From Morganella morganii_D (GTDB lineage: Bacteria; Pseudomonadota; Gammaproteobacteria; Enterobacterales; Enterobacteriaceae), in the NCBI GenBank assembly GCA_044772875.1, contig CP173058.1:2232001-2296000 (forward strand): a stretch of DNA of 64,000 nucleotides, in the 5' to 3' direction. The notes beneath the pieces are model-generated. The model was not told the origin of the DNA and searched no databases. It saw only the letters and a program-made list of their open reading frames with translations. Position 1 is the stretch's first letter, and each line of letters starts with the position of its first letter. Both the position numbers and the translations under genes were made by a program. Below are positions 7,940 to 16,329 of the stretch, in pieces.

Positions 7940-9205
7940 ATGACGCAACAATCCCCTGCCGGATATACCCCGCAAACCTGTGACACACTTCCCGAGTACC
8001 TGTCCTCACATTTACCGGATGAACTTCTGCCCGGCGGCGTACCGGAATCCTGGCAGATTGAAGAAGTCGGTGACGGCAATCTCAATCTGGTGTTTATCAT
8101 CAGAGGAAGTGAGAGAGCCCTGGTGGTCAAACAATCACTGCCGTATGTCCGTGCGGCCGGTGAATCCTGGAAACTCTCTTTGCAGCGCAATTATTTCGAA
8201 TACCATGCGCTGTTACAGGAAAAACGTTTCGCACCTGACAGCGTGCCGGAAGTCTATTTCTATGATGAAACTATGGCGCTGTTTGCTATGGAATATCTCG
8301 CTGACCATATCATTCTGCGCAATGCGCTGATTGCCGGAGAGTATGTCCCTCAGCTGGCGGAAAAGATCGGTCTGTTTATGGCGCGGACACTGTTTCACAC
8401 CTCGGATATCGGAATGGCGGCACAGGAAAAAAAAGCCCTGACCGCGCAGTTTTCCGCCAATCATGAGCTGTGCAAAATCACCGAAGATCTGATTTTCACC
8501 GAGCCTTACTTTCCTGCCCAGCGCAATAATCACACCTCCCCGCAGCTCGATCGTGATGCAAAAGCCATGATGCTGGACAGGGAAATGGTGCAGGTTGCCA
8601 TGCGCTATAAATACAGGTTTATGACACAGGCACAAGCGCTGTTGCACGGAGATTTGCACTCCGGTTCGGTGATGGCCGGCACTGATTCTGTTCAGGTCAT
8701 TGATCCCGAATTCAGTTTTATGGGGCCGATGGCCTTTGATACCGGCAACTATGCCGGCAACTTATATATGGCCTGGTTTTCCCAGCCCGGACACAGGGAA
8801 ACAGAGGAAGAGACCGCACGGTATCAGCAATGGCTGTTGTCGCAGATAAGCCAGACCTGGAATATCTTTGAGACTGAATTCCGCCGGCTGTGGACAGAAA
8901 AATCACAGGGCGATGCCTGGCCCCGGGAGCTGTATCAGGACGGAATGTTTGACGACAAATTCCTGAAAGCCGCTCAGGACATCTTCTTCACAGAGCTGTT
9001 TCAGGACACACTGGTCAATGCCGGGCTGGAGATCAACCGCCGCCTGCTCGGGTTTGCCGGTGTCGCTGATTTCAAAACGATTGCTGACGCGGATAAACGC
9101 GCCGGGCTGGAACGCAAAGCACTGAAACTGGCGCGGGAACTGATTGTTAACGCCCGCCATTACCGCAGCTTTACAGATATTGAAGCCTTTCTTTCTTACT
9201 GTTAA
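7940..9205 (+). CDS. mtnK: S-methyl-5-thioribose kinase MtnK
   Basis: ATP-dependent kinase that phosphorylates 5-methylthioribose to methylthioribose-1-phosphate. It has 421 residues, usual for MtnK, in the aminoglycoside-phosphotransferase-like fold. The N-lobe has GDGNLNLVFII and a Lys in LVVKQSLP; the catalytic loop LLHGDLHSGS is near residue 235 and the metal-binding DPEFSFMGPMAFD near 253. First gene of a three-gene operon: mtnA follows after 24 bases and the aldolase gene after 2 more. The promoter carries a CRP-like site and paired palindromes. Confidence 0.95.
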   Translation: MTQQSPAGYTPQTCDTLPEYLSSHLPDELLPGGVPESWQIEEVGDGNLNLVFIIRGSERALVVKQSLPYVRAAGESWKLSLQRNYFEYHALLQEKRFAPDSVPEVYFYDETMALFAMEYLADHIILRNALIAGEYVPQLAEKIGLFMARTLFHTSDIGMAAQEKKALTAQFSANHELCKITEDLIFTEPYFPAQRNNHTSPQLDRDAKAMMLDREMVQVAMRYKYRFMTQAQALLHGDLHSGSVMAGTDSVQVIDPEFSFMGPMAFDTGNYAGNLYMAWFSQPGHRETEEETARYQQWLLSQISQTWNIFETEFRRLWTEKSQGDAWPRELYQDGMFDDKFLKAAQDIFFTELFQDTLVNAGLEINRRLLGFAGVADFKTIADADKRAGLERKALKLARELIVNARHYRSFTDIEAFLSYC

Positions 9206-9229
9206 ACGTCACCTGCACACGAGGTTATA

Positions 9230-10339
9230 ATGAAAATTCACGGAAAACATTACCGTTCCGTCTGGCCGGCAGACAATGGCATTCATGTCTGTATTTTTGA
9301 TCAGACAAAACTGCCGTTTGAAGTCAGTATCATCACACTGACGGCAATGGAGGAAGCGGCAACCTCCATCAAAGATATGCGGGTACGCGGCGCACCGCTG
9401 ATTGGTGCCGTGGCGGCTTACGGCGTGGCACTGGCGATGCACCGCGACAGCAGTGATGCCGCCCTGAAAAACGCGTATGACGTGCTGGTCGCCACCCGTC
9501 CGACCGCGATTAACCTGAAATGGGCACTGGACAGAATCTGCGGCGCACTGACACCACTGCCTGCCGCTGAACGCTGTGACGCCGCTTACCGTATTGCCGC
9601 AGAAATTGCGGATGAAGATGCGGAAATCTGTCATCGTATCGGCGAACACGGACTGACCGTCATCCGTGAGATCGCCGCCCGTAAGAAGCCCGGCGGGCCG
9701 GTCAATATTCTGACTCACTGCAATGCGGGCTGGCTGGCCACCGTTGACTGGGGCACTGCACTGTCACCGATTTATCAGGCTTATGATGAAGGGATTAATA
9801 TTCACGTCTGGGTGGATGAAACCCGTCCGCGCAACCAGGGCGGACTGACCGCCTTTGAGCTGGGTTCGCACGGCGTGCCGCATACCCTGATTGCCGATAA
9901 TGCCGGTGGTCATCTGATGCAGCACGGCGAAGTGGATATGTGTATTGTCGGCACTGACCGCACCACTGCACGCGGGGATGTCTGCAATAAAATCGGGACT
10001 TACCTGAAAGCGCTTGCAGCCAAAGCGAATAATGTGCCGTTCTATGTGGCGCTGCCGTCACCGACCCTCGATTTCACCGTATGGGATGGCATAACAGAGA
10101 TCCCGATTGAACAACGCACCGGTGAAGAACAGTCACACGTTTTCGGTATTACCCCGGGAGGCACCCGCAGTTGGGTGAATACCGCACCGGCGGACACCCG
10201 CTGCGGCAACTATGCATTTGATGTCACCCCGGCGGAGTATGTCACCGGGCTTATCACCGAGCGCGGCATTTGTGATGCCTCTCCGGCCGGGCTGAAAGCC
10301 ATGTTTCCGGAGATGTGGCCGTCAGAGTATGAGGTGTAA
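9230..10339 (+). CDS. mtnA: S-methyl-5-thioribose-1-phosphate isomerase MtnA
   Basis: Aldose-ketose isomerase converting methylthioribose-1-phosphate to methylthioribulose-1-phosphate; related to eIF2B subunits. The 369 residues carry IKDMRVRGAPLIGAVAAYG (about 45-64), the catalytic Cys in LTHCNAGWLAT (about 164) and the catalytic Asp in VGTDRTTARGDVCNKIGTY (about 242). The start ATG has GAGG 7 bases upstream. It lies between mtnK and a fuculose-phosphate-aldolase-like gene. The usual methionine-salvage genes mtnB, mtnC, mtnD are absent around it. Confidence 0.95.
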   Translation: MKIHGKHYRSVWPADNGIHVCIFDQTKLPFEVSIITLTAMEEAATSIKDMRVRGAPLIGAVAAYGVALAMHRDSSDAALKNAYDVLVATRPTAINLKWALDRICGALTPLPAAERCDAAYRIAAEIADEDAEICHRIGEHGLTVIREIAARKKPGGPVNILTHCNAGWLATVDWGTALSPIYQAYDEGINIHVWVDETRPRNQGGLTAFELGSHGVPHTLIADNAGGHLMQHGEVDMCIVGTDRTTARGDVCNKIGTYLKALAAKANNVPFYVALPSPTLDFTVWDGITEIPIEQRTGEEQSHVFGITPGGTRSWVNTAPADTRCGNYAFDVTPAEYVTGLITERGICDASPAGLKAMFPEMWPSEYEV

Positions 10340-10341
10340 TC

Positions 10342-10989
10342 ATGACCCACACTGAACTGGCACAGCAAATTATCGATACCTGCCTGAAAATGAACGCAAG
10401 CGGGCTGAATCAGGGCACCTCCGGCAATGTCAGCGCCCGCTGGCAGGACGGTATGCTGATCACACCGAGCGGCGTTCCTTATGAAAAGCTGACACCGGAC
10501 AGCATTGTGTACATGGACAGCAGCGGACAGGCAGAGGCGGATAAAACTCCGTCGAGCGAGTGGCACTTTCACCTGAGCTGCTATCAGGCCCGCTCTGAAT
10601 TGAATGCGGTGGTACATAATCATGCCCTGAATACTGCGGCAGTATCTGTTCTCAATGAATCCATCCCGGCGATCCACTATATGGTCGCTGTTACCGGAAC
10701 TGACCATGTTCCCTGTGTAGCGTATGCCACATTCGGTACACATGAGCTGGCGGATATCGTTGCCGAAGGGATTAAAACCAGTAAGGCTCTGATTATGCAG
10801 CATCACGGCATGCTGGCAATGGAAGTAAACCTTGAAAAAGCCCTGTGGCTGGCTCATGAAATTGAAGTACTCTCCGCGTTGTATCTGAAAGTCCGGGCCA
10901 TCACGCCGGATGTGCCGGTACTGAATGCAGAGGAAATGCAGCGGGTGCTGGGAAAATTCAAAACCTACGGACTGAAAACCGGAGAATAA
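10342..10989 (+). CDS. ald2: Class II aldolase, probable 5-methylthioribulose-1-phosphate aldolase (FucA-like, DHAP shunt)
   Basis: The 215 residues align with E. coli L-fuculose-phosphate aldolase almost end to end, with the same zinc and catalytic residues at the same numbers: Glu73, His92, His94 and His155. Its place 2 bases after mtnA points instead to the DHAP-shunt aldolase described in Rhodospirillum and in extra-intestinal E. coli. That enzyme splits methylthioribulose-1-phosphate into dihydroxyacetone phosphate and methylthioacetaldehyde. Fuculose phosphate cleavage cannot be excluded from sequence, but there is no fucose gene nearby. A terminator follows at once. Confidence 0.85.
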   Translation: MTHTELAQQIIDTCLKMNASGLNQGTSGNVSARWQDGMLITPSGVPYEKLTPDSIVYMDSSGQAEADKTPSSEWHFHLSCYQARSELNAVVHNHALNTAAVSVLNESIPAIHYMVAVTGTDHVPCVAYATFGTHELADIVAEGIKTSKALIMQHHGMLAMEVNLEKALWLAHEIEVLSALYLKVRAITPDVPVLNAEEMQRVLGKFKTYGLKTGE

Positions 10990-11003
10990 CGGTTACCGGC
11001 GAC

Positions 11004-11030
11004 AAAAAACGACGCAATGCGTCGTTTTTT
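11004..11030. terminator. Terminator of the mtnK-mtnA-ald2 operon
   Basis: AAAAAACGACGC-AAT-GCGTCGTTTTTT, a 6-bp GC-containing stem with symmetrical A and T tracts, 15 bases after the aldolase stop. Confidence 0.9.
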
Positions 11031-11053
11031 GTTACCCCGTGCAATTAATTATT

Positions 11054-11080
11054 TTAAATGATAATCATTTGCAATATAAT
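11054..11080 (+). promoter_or_regulatory. Fur box overlapping the promoter of the lipoprotein gene
   Basis: The palindrome AAATGATAATCATTT (11056-11070) matches the core of the 19-base Fur consensus, 14 of 19 positions over 11054-11072. It is followed directly by a perfect -10 TATAAT (11075-11080). Bound Fe-Fur would cover the -35 region, so the gene should be induced by iron limitation. Confidence 0.75.
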
Positions 11081-11114
11081 AAAAACCTTAATGTGTTTGT
11101 TATTTAAGGTTTTT

Positions 11115-11483
11115 ATGAGAAAAATCATTTGTTATGCTGCGTTTGTCTCTGCTTCCCTGCTCCTGTCCGGATGTGCCGCCACGAAAAAATCCCCTCAATT
11201 CAGCGCAAAAAGCATTGAAGAGTGCGGCCGCTATCTGCCGGATGGTATCGCTTACTACATCACTATTGAAGGTGAGGTGGATTTAAACAAACAGTTTAAC
11301 GGTGACATCAATGTGACCGCATTACAGGACAGCGCACCGGCTGTTGCATTTAACCACGAGAAGATTGAAACCGGTGCGGATAAATATATGGATTGTGCTA
11401 TTCAATTGCTGAATAACGGTAAAGGTGATACCCGTACACCAGCTGAAAAAGCAGCGGCGGAAAACAATAACCGGAGATATTGA
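11115..11483 (+). CDS. Iron-regulated lipoprotein of unknown function
   Basis: The start is taken at the ATG at 11115 (AAGG 5 bases upstream), because the next residues form a clean lipoprotein leader: MRKIICYAAF, then a hydrophobic run, then lipobox LSGC with Cys21 or so as the lipidated residue. The longer frame from 11058 begins inside the Fur box and is unlikely. The mature part (about 100 residues) has two further cysteines (EECGRYLP and YMDCAIQL), likely a disulphide, and a charged, disordered C-terminus. I do not recognise the family. The Fur box makes a role in iron stress probable. Confidence 0.75.
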   Translation: MRKIICYAAFVSASLLLSGCAATKKSPQFSAKSIEECGRYLPDGIAYYITIEGEVDLNKQFNGDINVTALQDSAPAVAFNHEKIETGADKYMDCAIQLLNNGKGDTRTPAEKAAAENNNRRY

Positions 11484-11494
11484 CTCTTTAACGT

Positions 11495-11522
11495 AAAAAA
11501 ACCGCCGAACGGCGGTTTTTTG
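11495..11522. terminator. Bidirectional terminator between the lipoprotein gene and the SorC gene
   Basis: An A-run, ACCGCCG-AA-CGGCGGT and a T-run form a symmetric terminator serving the convergent genes on both sides. Confidence 0.9.
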
Positions 11523-12512
11523 TCACTTATTATCTGACAGCAGATATGCCGCTATCAGCGGATCAACAATTAGATCAGAAACATAGCCACCGCGCAATGC
11601 TCCGAGGGTGGCGGCGATATTTTGTTCACCTGCGGCGATAAAAATCCGCCGTGCAATGTTACGCAGCTGCGGCAGACGGATGCCGAGGATACGGGCGTCC
11701 GTATGGGTATCCAGCGGTTCACCCGCCTGGTCATAAAAACGCCCGCAGATAACCCCGGCTGCCCCTTTACGGCGGAAATCCGCCATTTCCTCCGCCGTGA
11801 TCACTCCGGCGCGGATCAGCGGGTTCTCTTCCGTGACATTTCCGGCCACAAACAGCGCTTTGGTGCAGCGATCCAACTGGGCAAAGTTGGCCTGAATGAT
11901 GGGCTCACGGCGCAGTGCATCCGCCAGGTCCGCAGAACTGACAATCGCAGGTACATGCAGATAGGCACACTCACCGCCGAACTTACCGGCAATCAGCGAG
12001 GAGGACTCCACGGTGGTGAAATCCGGCTGCGACGGCACTGAGCCGAGCATCTGCAATACGGTCATATTGCGGATAACTTTAGGCGTCAGACACTTCGCCA
12101 TATGGTGAATTGTCCTCCCCCAGGCTACGCCGAGCACATCCCCGTCCTCAATCACCTGACTGAGATACACCCCGGCGGCCTGTGCCATATTTTCCCTGCG
12201 GCGGACGTAGTCGGCTGCCGCCTCCGCAACCGGGCTGTCCGGCACCACCAGTACATTGGTCAGATTAAATTTCTGCTTTAGTGACAACGCCATATCGATG
12301 CGGCTGTAACGCGCCATATCCAGGCTGATATGCACCACACCATTTTCCCGGGCTGTTTGCAGGTATTTCACCACGGTCACACGGGAAATTCCCATTACAT
12401 CCGCCACTTCCGTCTGACTGAGACCGGACTGATAATAGAGCCATGCGGCCTGTAAAACCGGGTCATTACCGAACAGCAGGCGTCCTGCCTGGCGGTTGTC
12501 ACTGTTTGTCAT
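11523..12512 (-). CDS. SorC family sugar-responsive transcriptional regulator
   Basis: A 329-residue regulator with an N-terminal HTH (about residues 18-58, SGLSQTEVADVMGISRVTVVKYL). The C-terminal SorC sugar-phosphate-binding domain includes VLGVAWGRTIHHMA, LQMLGSVPS and the ARRIFIAAGEQNIAATLGALRGGYVSDLIVD end. Such proteins sense phosphorylated sugars and act on nearby sugar operons. It converges on the mtnK-mtnA-ald2 operon and overlaps rimO by 4 bases, so it is read with or after rimO. A link to the methylthioribose operon is attractive but inferred from position only. Confidence 0.85.
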   Translation of the reverse strand: MTNSDNRQAGRLLFGNDPVLQAAWLYYQSGLSQTEVADVMGISRVTVVKYLQTARENGVVHISLDMARYSRIDMALSLKQKFNLTNVLVVPDSPVAEAAADYVRRRENMAQAAGVYLSQVIEDGDVLGVAWGRTIHHMAKCLTPKVIRNMTVLQMLGSVPSQPDFTTVESSSLIAGKFGGECAYLHVPAIVSSADLADALRREPIIQANFAQLDRCTKALFVAGNVTEENPLIRAGVITAEEMADFRRKGAAGVICGRFYDQAGEPLDTHTDARILGIRLPQLRNIARRIFIAAGEQNIAATLGALRGGYVSDLIVDPLIAAYLLSDNK

Positions 12513-13846
12513 GCGTCACGCACCACGCTGCCCCAGAGGTCATACTCATCGGCATGTTCAATATTCACCATCACAATATCTCCCGGCTGCACATCAAATT
12601 CACCGTTGAGATACACCATGCCGTCGATTTCCGGTGCATCCGCCATACTGCGGCCGACAGCACCTTCCTCTTCATCGACTTCATCAATAATCACCGGCAG
12701 TGTACGGCCGATTTTTTCTGCCAGACGTTCTGCGGAGATCTGTTGCTGTAACTGCATAAAGCGGTGATAACGCTCTTCTTTGATCTCTTCCGGCACCTGG
12801 TCAGGTAATTCGTTGGCATATGCCCCTTCAACCGGGCTGTATTTAAAGCAGCCGACGCGATCCAGACGGGCTTTTGTCAGGAAGTCCAGAAGCATCTGGA
12901 AATCGTCTTCAGTTTCGCCCGGAAAACCGACAATAAAGGTCGACCGCAGTGTCAGTTCAGGACAGATTTCACGCCAGCGCCTGATACGTTCCAGTGTGCG
13001 CTCAACTGCGCCCGGGCGCTTCATCAGCTTCAGAATACGCGGGCTGGCGTGCTGTAACGGAATATCCAGATACGGCAGGATTTTACCTTCCGCCATCAGC
13101 GGGATCACATCATCCACGTGCGGATACGGATAAACATAGTGCAGGCGCACCCACACACCAAGCTGAGATAATTGCTCACACAAGCCAATCATGCTGGTTT
13201 TCACCGGCAGACCGTCGCGGAAACCGGTACGGTGTTTGATATCAGCGCCATAAGCAGAAGTATCCTGGGAGATCACCAACAGTTCTTTGACACCGGCTTC
13301 AACCAGACGCTGCGCTTCACTCAGCACCTCGCCGACCGGACGGCTGTCCAGATCGCCGCGCATGGACGGGATAATGCAGAATGTGCAGCGGTGATTACAC
13401 CCTTCTGAAATTTTCAGGTACGCGTAATGGCGCGGCGTCAGTTTCACGCCCTGCTCCGGCACCAGGCTGGTAAACGGATCATGCGCCGGTTTCGGCACAT
13501 ATTTACGGACACTCGCCAGTACCTGTTCATAACTGTGCGGACCGGTGATTTCCAGCACTTTCGGATGCACTTCCCGGATCTGATCTTCTTTTGCCCCCAG
13601 ACATCCGGTCACGATCACTTTACCGTTTTCCGCCAGTGCCTCGCCGATAGCTTCCAGGGATTCCTGCACAGCACTGTCAATAAAACCGCAGGTATTGACG
13701 ATCACCACATCGGCATCATCATAGCTCGTCACAACCTGATAGCCGTCCGTGCGCAGTTCAGTCAGGATCCGTTCGGAATCCACTAAGTTTTTCGGGCAGC
13801 CAAGAGACACGAAGCCGACCGTCGGAACACAATTTTTATTGCTCAT
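12509..13846 (-). CDS. rimO: Ribosomal protein S12 methylthiotransferase RimO
   Basis: Radical-SAM enzyme that adds a methylthio group to an aspartate of ribosomal protein S12. The 445 residues have the three-domain layout: an N-terminal MTTase domain with Cys17, Cys53 and Cys82 for the auxiliary cluster, a radical SAM domain with Cys150-x3-Cys154-x2-Cys157, and a C-terminal TRAM domain. Length and residues agree with the E. coli enzyme. The SorC gene starts inside its last codons. Confidence 0.97.
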   Translation of the reverse strand: MSNKNCVPTVGFVSLGCPKNLVDSERILTELRTDGYQVVTSYDDADVVIVNTCGFIDSAVQESLEAIGEALAENGKVIVTGCLGAKEDQIREVHPKVLEITGPHSYEQVLASVRKYVPKPAHDPFTSLVPEQGVKLTPRHYAYLKISEGCNHRCTFCIIPSMRGDLDSRPVGEVLSEAQRLVEAGVKELLVISQDTSAYGADIKHRTGFRDGLPVKTSMIGLCEQLSQLGVWVRLHYVYPYPHVDDVIPLMAEGKILPYLDIPLQHASPRILKLMKRPGAVERTLERIRRWREICPELTLRSTFIVGFPGETEDDFQMLLDFLTKARLDRVGCFKYSPVEGAYANELPDQVPEEIKEERYHRFMQLQQQISAERLAEKIGRTLPVIIDEVDEEEGAVGRSMADAPEIDGMVYLNGEFDVQPGDIVMVNIEHADEYDLWGSVVRDA

Positions 13847-14052
13847 AAGTAATATAGTATGTTTTATAGTCAGAATAACCGGTGGAGGATTTTAGCACTG
13901 AAAAAAGACAAAATGTACTTTTGCATTTGATGGTCTAGTTGGTTTAGGATTCATGCAGATACTCACTATACTTGTCAAGAGCCTCACTGACATAATATTA
14001 ATATAATCAAAAGCATTTATCACAAGATAATAATGCCATAAAAATCAATTAA

Positions 14053-15186
14053 TTAGGTGAATAATTTATTATTAATAAAATCAAACCCGAATCCAGGGTC
14101 AGTAAACTCTAAATCAATCCTTCCTTTTTTGTATTCATTAGATAATTCATTCTCATATAATTCTGATACCCGTCCCCAACATTTGAATTCGATAAGATCA
14201 GCCGCTTCAACCATAAATTCACACAATACACTCCAGTTTGATGGCGCCTCTGGCCATGCTGAGCTAATTTCACCTAAATAAAAGTTTGCATCATTCATGA
14301 TTTCCCATAAAGAGTATGTATTACCTGTTGATTCATATTCCCATATTATATTCTGCAGTTCTTCTGCTATACCTTTTTCGTTACATGTAAAATATAGGTT
14401 ATCTTTGAATGGATTAATATCTACAATAGTGATGCTATATGCTGCAATACTATGCTGCCTAAAATCTCTCCATAAAAATGCAAAGCCATGTGAATGAAAT
14501 CGTGATGCCTTATTGACCATCCTTTGAAAAGCAGATTTTATTTGTTCAATATTTTTTTCAAGATCATTTATATCAAACCCAGAGTAAATTCCTTTTCCAT
14601 ATATACATAATTGATAACCACTAAAGTCTTCTGGACTAAGATTTTTACCATTATACCCTTTTGTCAAAATTGATGGTTTTATGCACTCAAGCTTAATTTC
14701 AGACATATATTTTATTGGTTTTAAGCAAAGAATATTCCTGTTTAACCAAAATATTTCATTGAATATGTAATTTTTAATTAACGTTGGCCAATCATTAGCT
14801 ATAATAATATTTATCACATCACCATCGGACATGTTAGGAAAATAAGATTTCAAGGCGTTAGCATAAGCTCCCAATTCAGTTCCTGCCTGTCTAGTTGGAT
14901 TTGGTATATTCTTAATTTCAACAATAACCCATGCCTCATAGTCGATTGAATATAAAAGAAAATCCGGACGAATAATCTCATCTGAAAATTGTGATATATC
15001 TATATCTTCGCAGACTACTTTTGTATTTGATAGTGTGTTCAAACAATAGTTATAGCTGTCCACAACTTTCCTATCACTATAGGAATATCCTTCATCAGAA
15101 AATGGTACTATTAAACTAGCTAGTCCATCCACTTTACTTAGTTCTAAACTTAACCAGTTTTGCATTTCTTTTTCAGATTTAAACAA
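14053..15186 (-). CDS. Orphan protein with PD-(D/E)XK nuclease-like motif
   Basis: I do not recognise a named family. The 377-residue protein has a stretch fitting a PD-(D/E)XK core: Asp75 in RPDFLL, then VIVEIKN with Glu90 and Lys92, then Gln100 and Tyr108 in a QAGTELGAY helix. That spacing is typical of restriction-like nucleases. The remaining 270 residues show no known domain to me and no membrane segments. A TTG at 15186 with GAGG 6 bases upstream is the likely start; an ATG at 15165 is the alternative. The gene is much more AT-rich than rimO beside it, which suggests recent transfer. It stands alone, as single-gene phage defence systems often do. Confidence 0.6.
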   Translation of the reverse strand: MFKSEKEMQNWLSLELSKVDGLASLIVPFSDEGYSYSDRKVVDSYNYCLNTLSNTKVVCEDIDISQFSDEIIRPDFLLYSIDYEAWVIVEIKNIPNPTRQAGTELGAYANALKSYFPNMSDGDVINIIIANDWPTLIKNYIFNEIFWLNRNILCLKPIKYMSEIKLECIKPSILTKGYNGKNLSPEDFSGYQLCIYGKGIYSGFDINDLEKNIEQIKSAFQRMVNKASRFHSHGFAFLWRDFRQHSIAAYSITIVDINPFKDNLYFTCNEKGIAEELQNIIWEYESTGNTYSLWEIMNDANFYLGEISSAWPEAPSNWSVLCEFMVEAADLIEFKCWGRVSELYENELSNEYKKGRIDLEFTDPGFGFDFINNKLFT

Positions 15187-15302
15187 ATCATCCTCACTAA
15201 TTATTTATACTAAAAATTCATAATTTCCTAATTCCACATTTCCCAGGTTAAAATGAGATATAGCCTTCATCCTTCTTTCTACAGGAATATCCAATTCACC
15301 TG

Positions 15303-15593
15303 TCACCAGCACAGATTAAACCGGAGAAAGAATGACCAGATCATATAAAGTATCATCCCGGAGATACATAAATATCGTACTTTCTTATTTTTTATAAAAA
15401 ATAAAAGGCACAGCAGTGGAATAATGATTAGCACCGGCTCTGTCGTATATCTCCCGCCAGACGGAATCTGACACAGTGTTTGTATCTCTCCCTCGCCAAC
15501 CATCCATTCATAGTCAGATACCGACAATATCGTTATCGTAAAAAAAAGGAAAACCAGATATAAAAAAAGTAATATTTTCGATAAATATTTCAT
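15303..15593 (-). CDS. Small membrane protein, probable immunity to the adjacent effector
   Basis: A 96-residue protein with an N-terminal hydrophobic helix (about 5-25), a short polar loop holding a cysteine, and two hydrophobic stretches (about 51-67 and 71-92): probably three membrane helices. It begins 3 bases after the stop of the lysozyme-like gene, so translation is likely coupled. Position and membrane location fit an immunity protein against a cell-wall effector acting in the periplasm. I do not recognise the family; the role is inferred from context. Confidence 0.6.
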   Translation of the reverse strand: MKYLSKILLFLYLVFLFFTITILSVSDYEWMVGEGEIQTLCQIPSGGRYTTEPVLIIIPLLCLLFFIKNKKVRYLCISGMILYMIWSFFLRFNLCW

Positions 15594-15596
15594 GTG

Positions 15597-16319
15597 CTAT
15601 ATACCCAGTAATTTTTTTATTCTGTCTCTATTTTCTGACATTCTTCGCCCATAGGATGTCCATTCCCTGGTGGAATCACCGACCGGAGCATTATATAAGA
15701 AGATAAAATCACTCAGCGCCCGTAGTGTTCCCCTGTTATATCTGGAACCGGCAATCACAAACTGCATATCATTTAACTCCGATGTATCTGTATCCGGGAA
15801 ATCATACAAAATTAAGTCTCTTAAATGGAGAGCAGCCATCGGTAAATTAAATGAATCTTTCATCAGGCACTGTGATATATAGCGAATTTCCTGGTCCGAA
15901 AGATGTTGCGGATCCTTACCGAAGACTTCTGCAACCACTCTGATTTGCATTGCAATTATACCTACCGATGTTCTTTCAGGCCGTTCCGTTATCGTTAAAT
16001 TATTATCGACCCAGTCAGAGCCACTGTAATCAAACCGTCTTGTGGTTAACACAAGATCCGGCTTTACAAAGTCAGGCATGCCGCCTGCTTCATTCCGTGC
16101 TACCGCAGCGAGTAATTCGGCAGGGATATGATAAGTGGCCGCAATTTCCTTTATTCTGTCTTTATGAAAAATAATATAACCATCTTTGTATTTTGTTAAA
16201 TACTCATCACCGCCAAATGATTTCCACCATACTGCATCAAGTACCCCCCAGTGGGGATAGTCAGGAAAATCGTATTTCTCACAGAATGCTTTCAGTTCAA
16301 TATTACCATGCCCAGACAT
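15597..16319 (-). CDS. Probable T6SS effector with lysozyme-like (muramidase) fold
   Basis: The 240 residues begin at the ATG at 16319, where AAGGAGT lies 6 bases upstream; a longer frame to 16403 overlaps hcp and lacks a site. The centre resembles a transglycosylase/lysozyme core: LLAAVARNEAGG with Glu77 as candidate catalytic acid, then a TSVGIIAMQI motif (about 117-126) in the place of the GLMQ signature. It has no signal peptide, as expected for a cargo loaded into the Hcp tube. It begins 10 bases after the hcp stop, with a small membrane protein gene following directly. The peptidoglycan target is inferred from the motifs. Confidence 0.65.
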   Translation of the reverse strand: MSGHGNIELKAFCEKYDFPDYPHWGVLDAVWWKSFGGDEYLTKYKDGYIIFHKDRIKEIAATYHIPAELLAAVARNEAGGMPDFVKPDLVLTTRRFDYSGSDWVDNNLTITERPERTSVGIIAMQIRVVAEVFGKDPQHLSDQEIRYISQCLMKDSFNLPMAALHLRDLILYDFPDTDTSELNDMQFVIAGSRYNRGTLRALSDFIFLYNAPVGDSTREWTSYGRRMSENRDRIKKLLGI

Positions 16320-16329
16320 ATACCACTCC

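Noticed and set aside
10342..10989. Annotation as L-fuculose-phosphate aldolase of a fucose pathway
   Set aside because: Sequence allows it, but the gene is the third of a methylthioribose operon and no fucose gene is present.
12509..13846. Assignment as tRNA methylthiotransferase MiaB
   Set aside because: The N-terminal GFVSLGCPKNLVDSE and the gene's other motifs are those of RimO.
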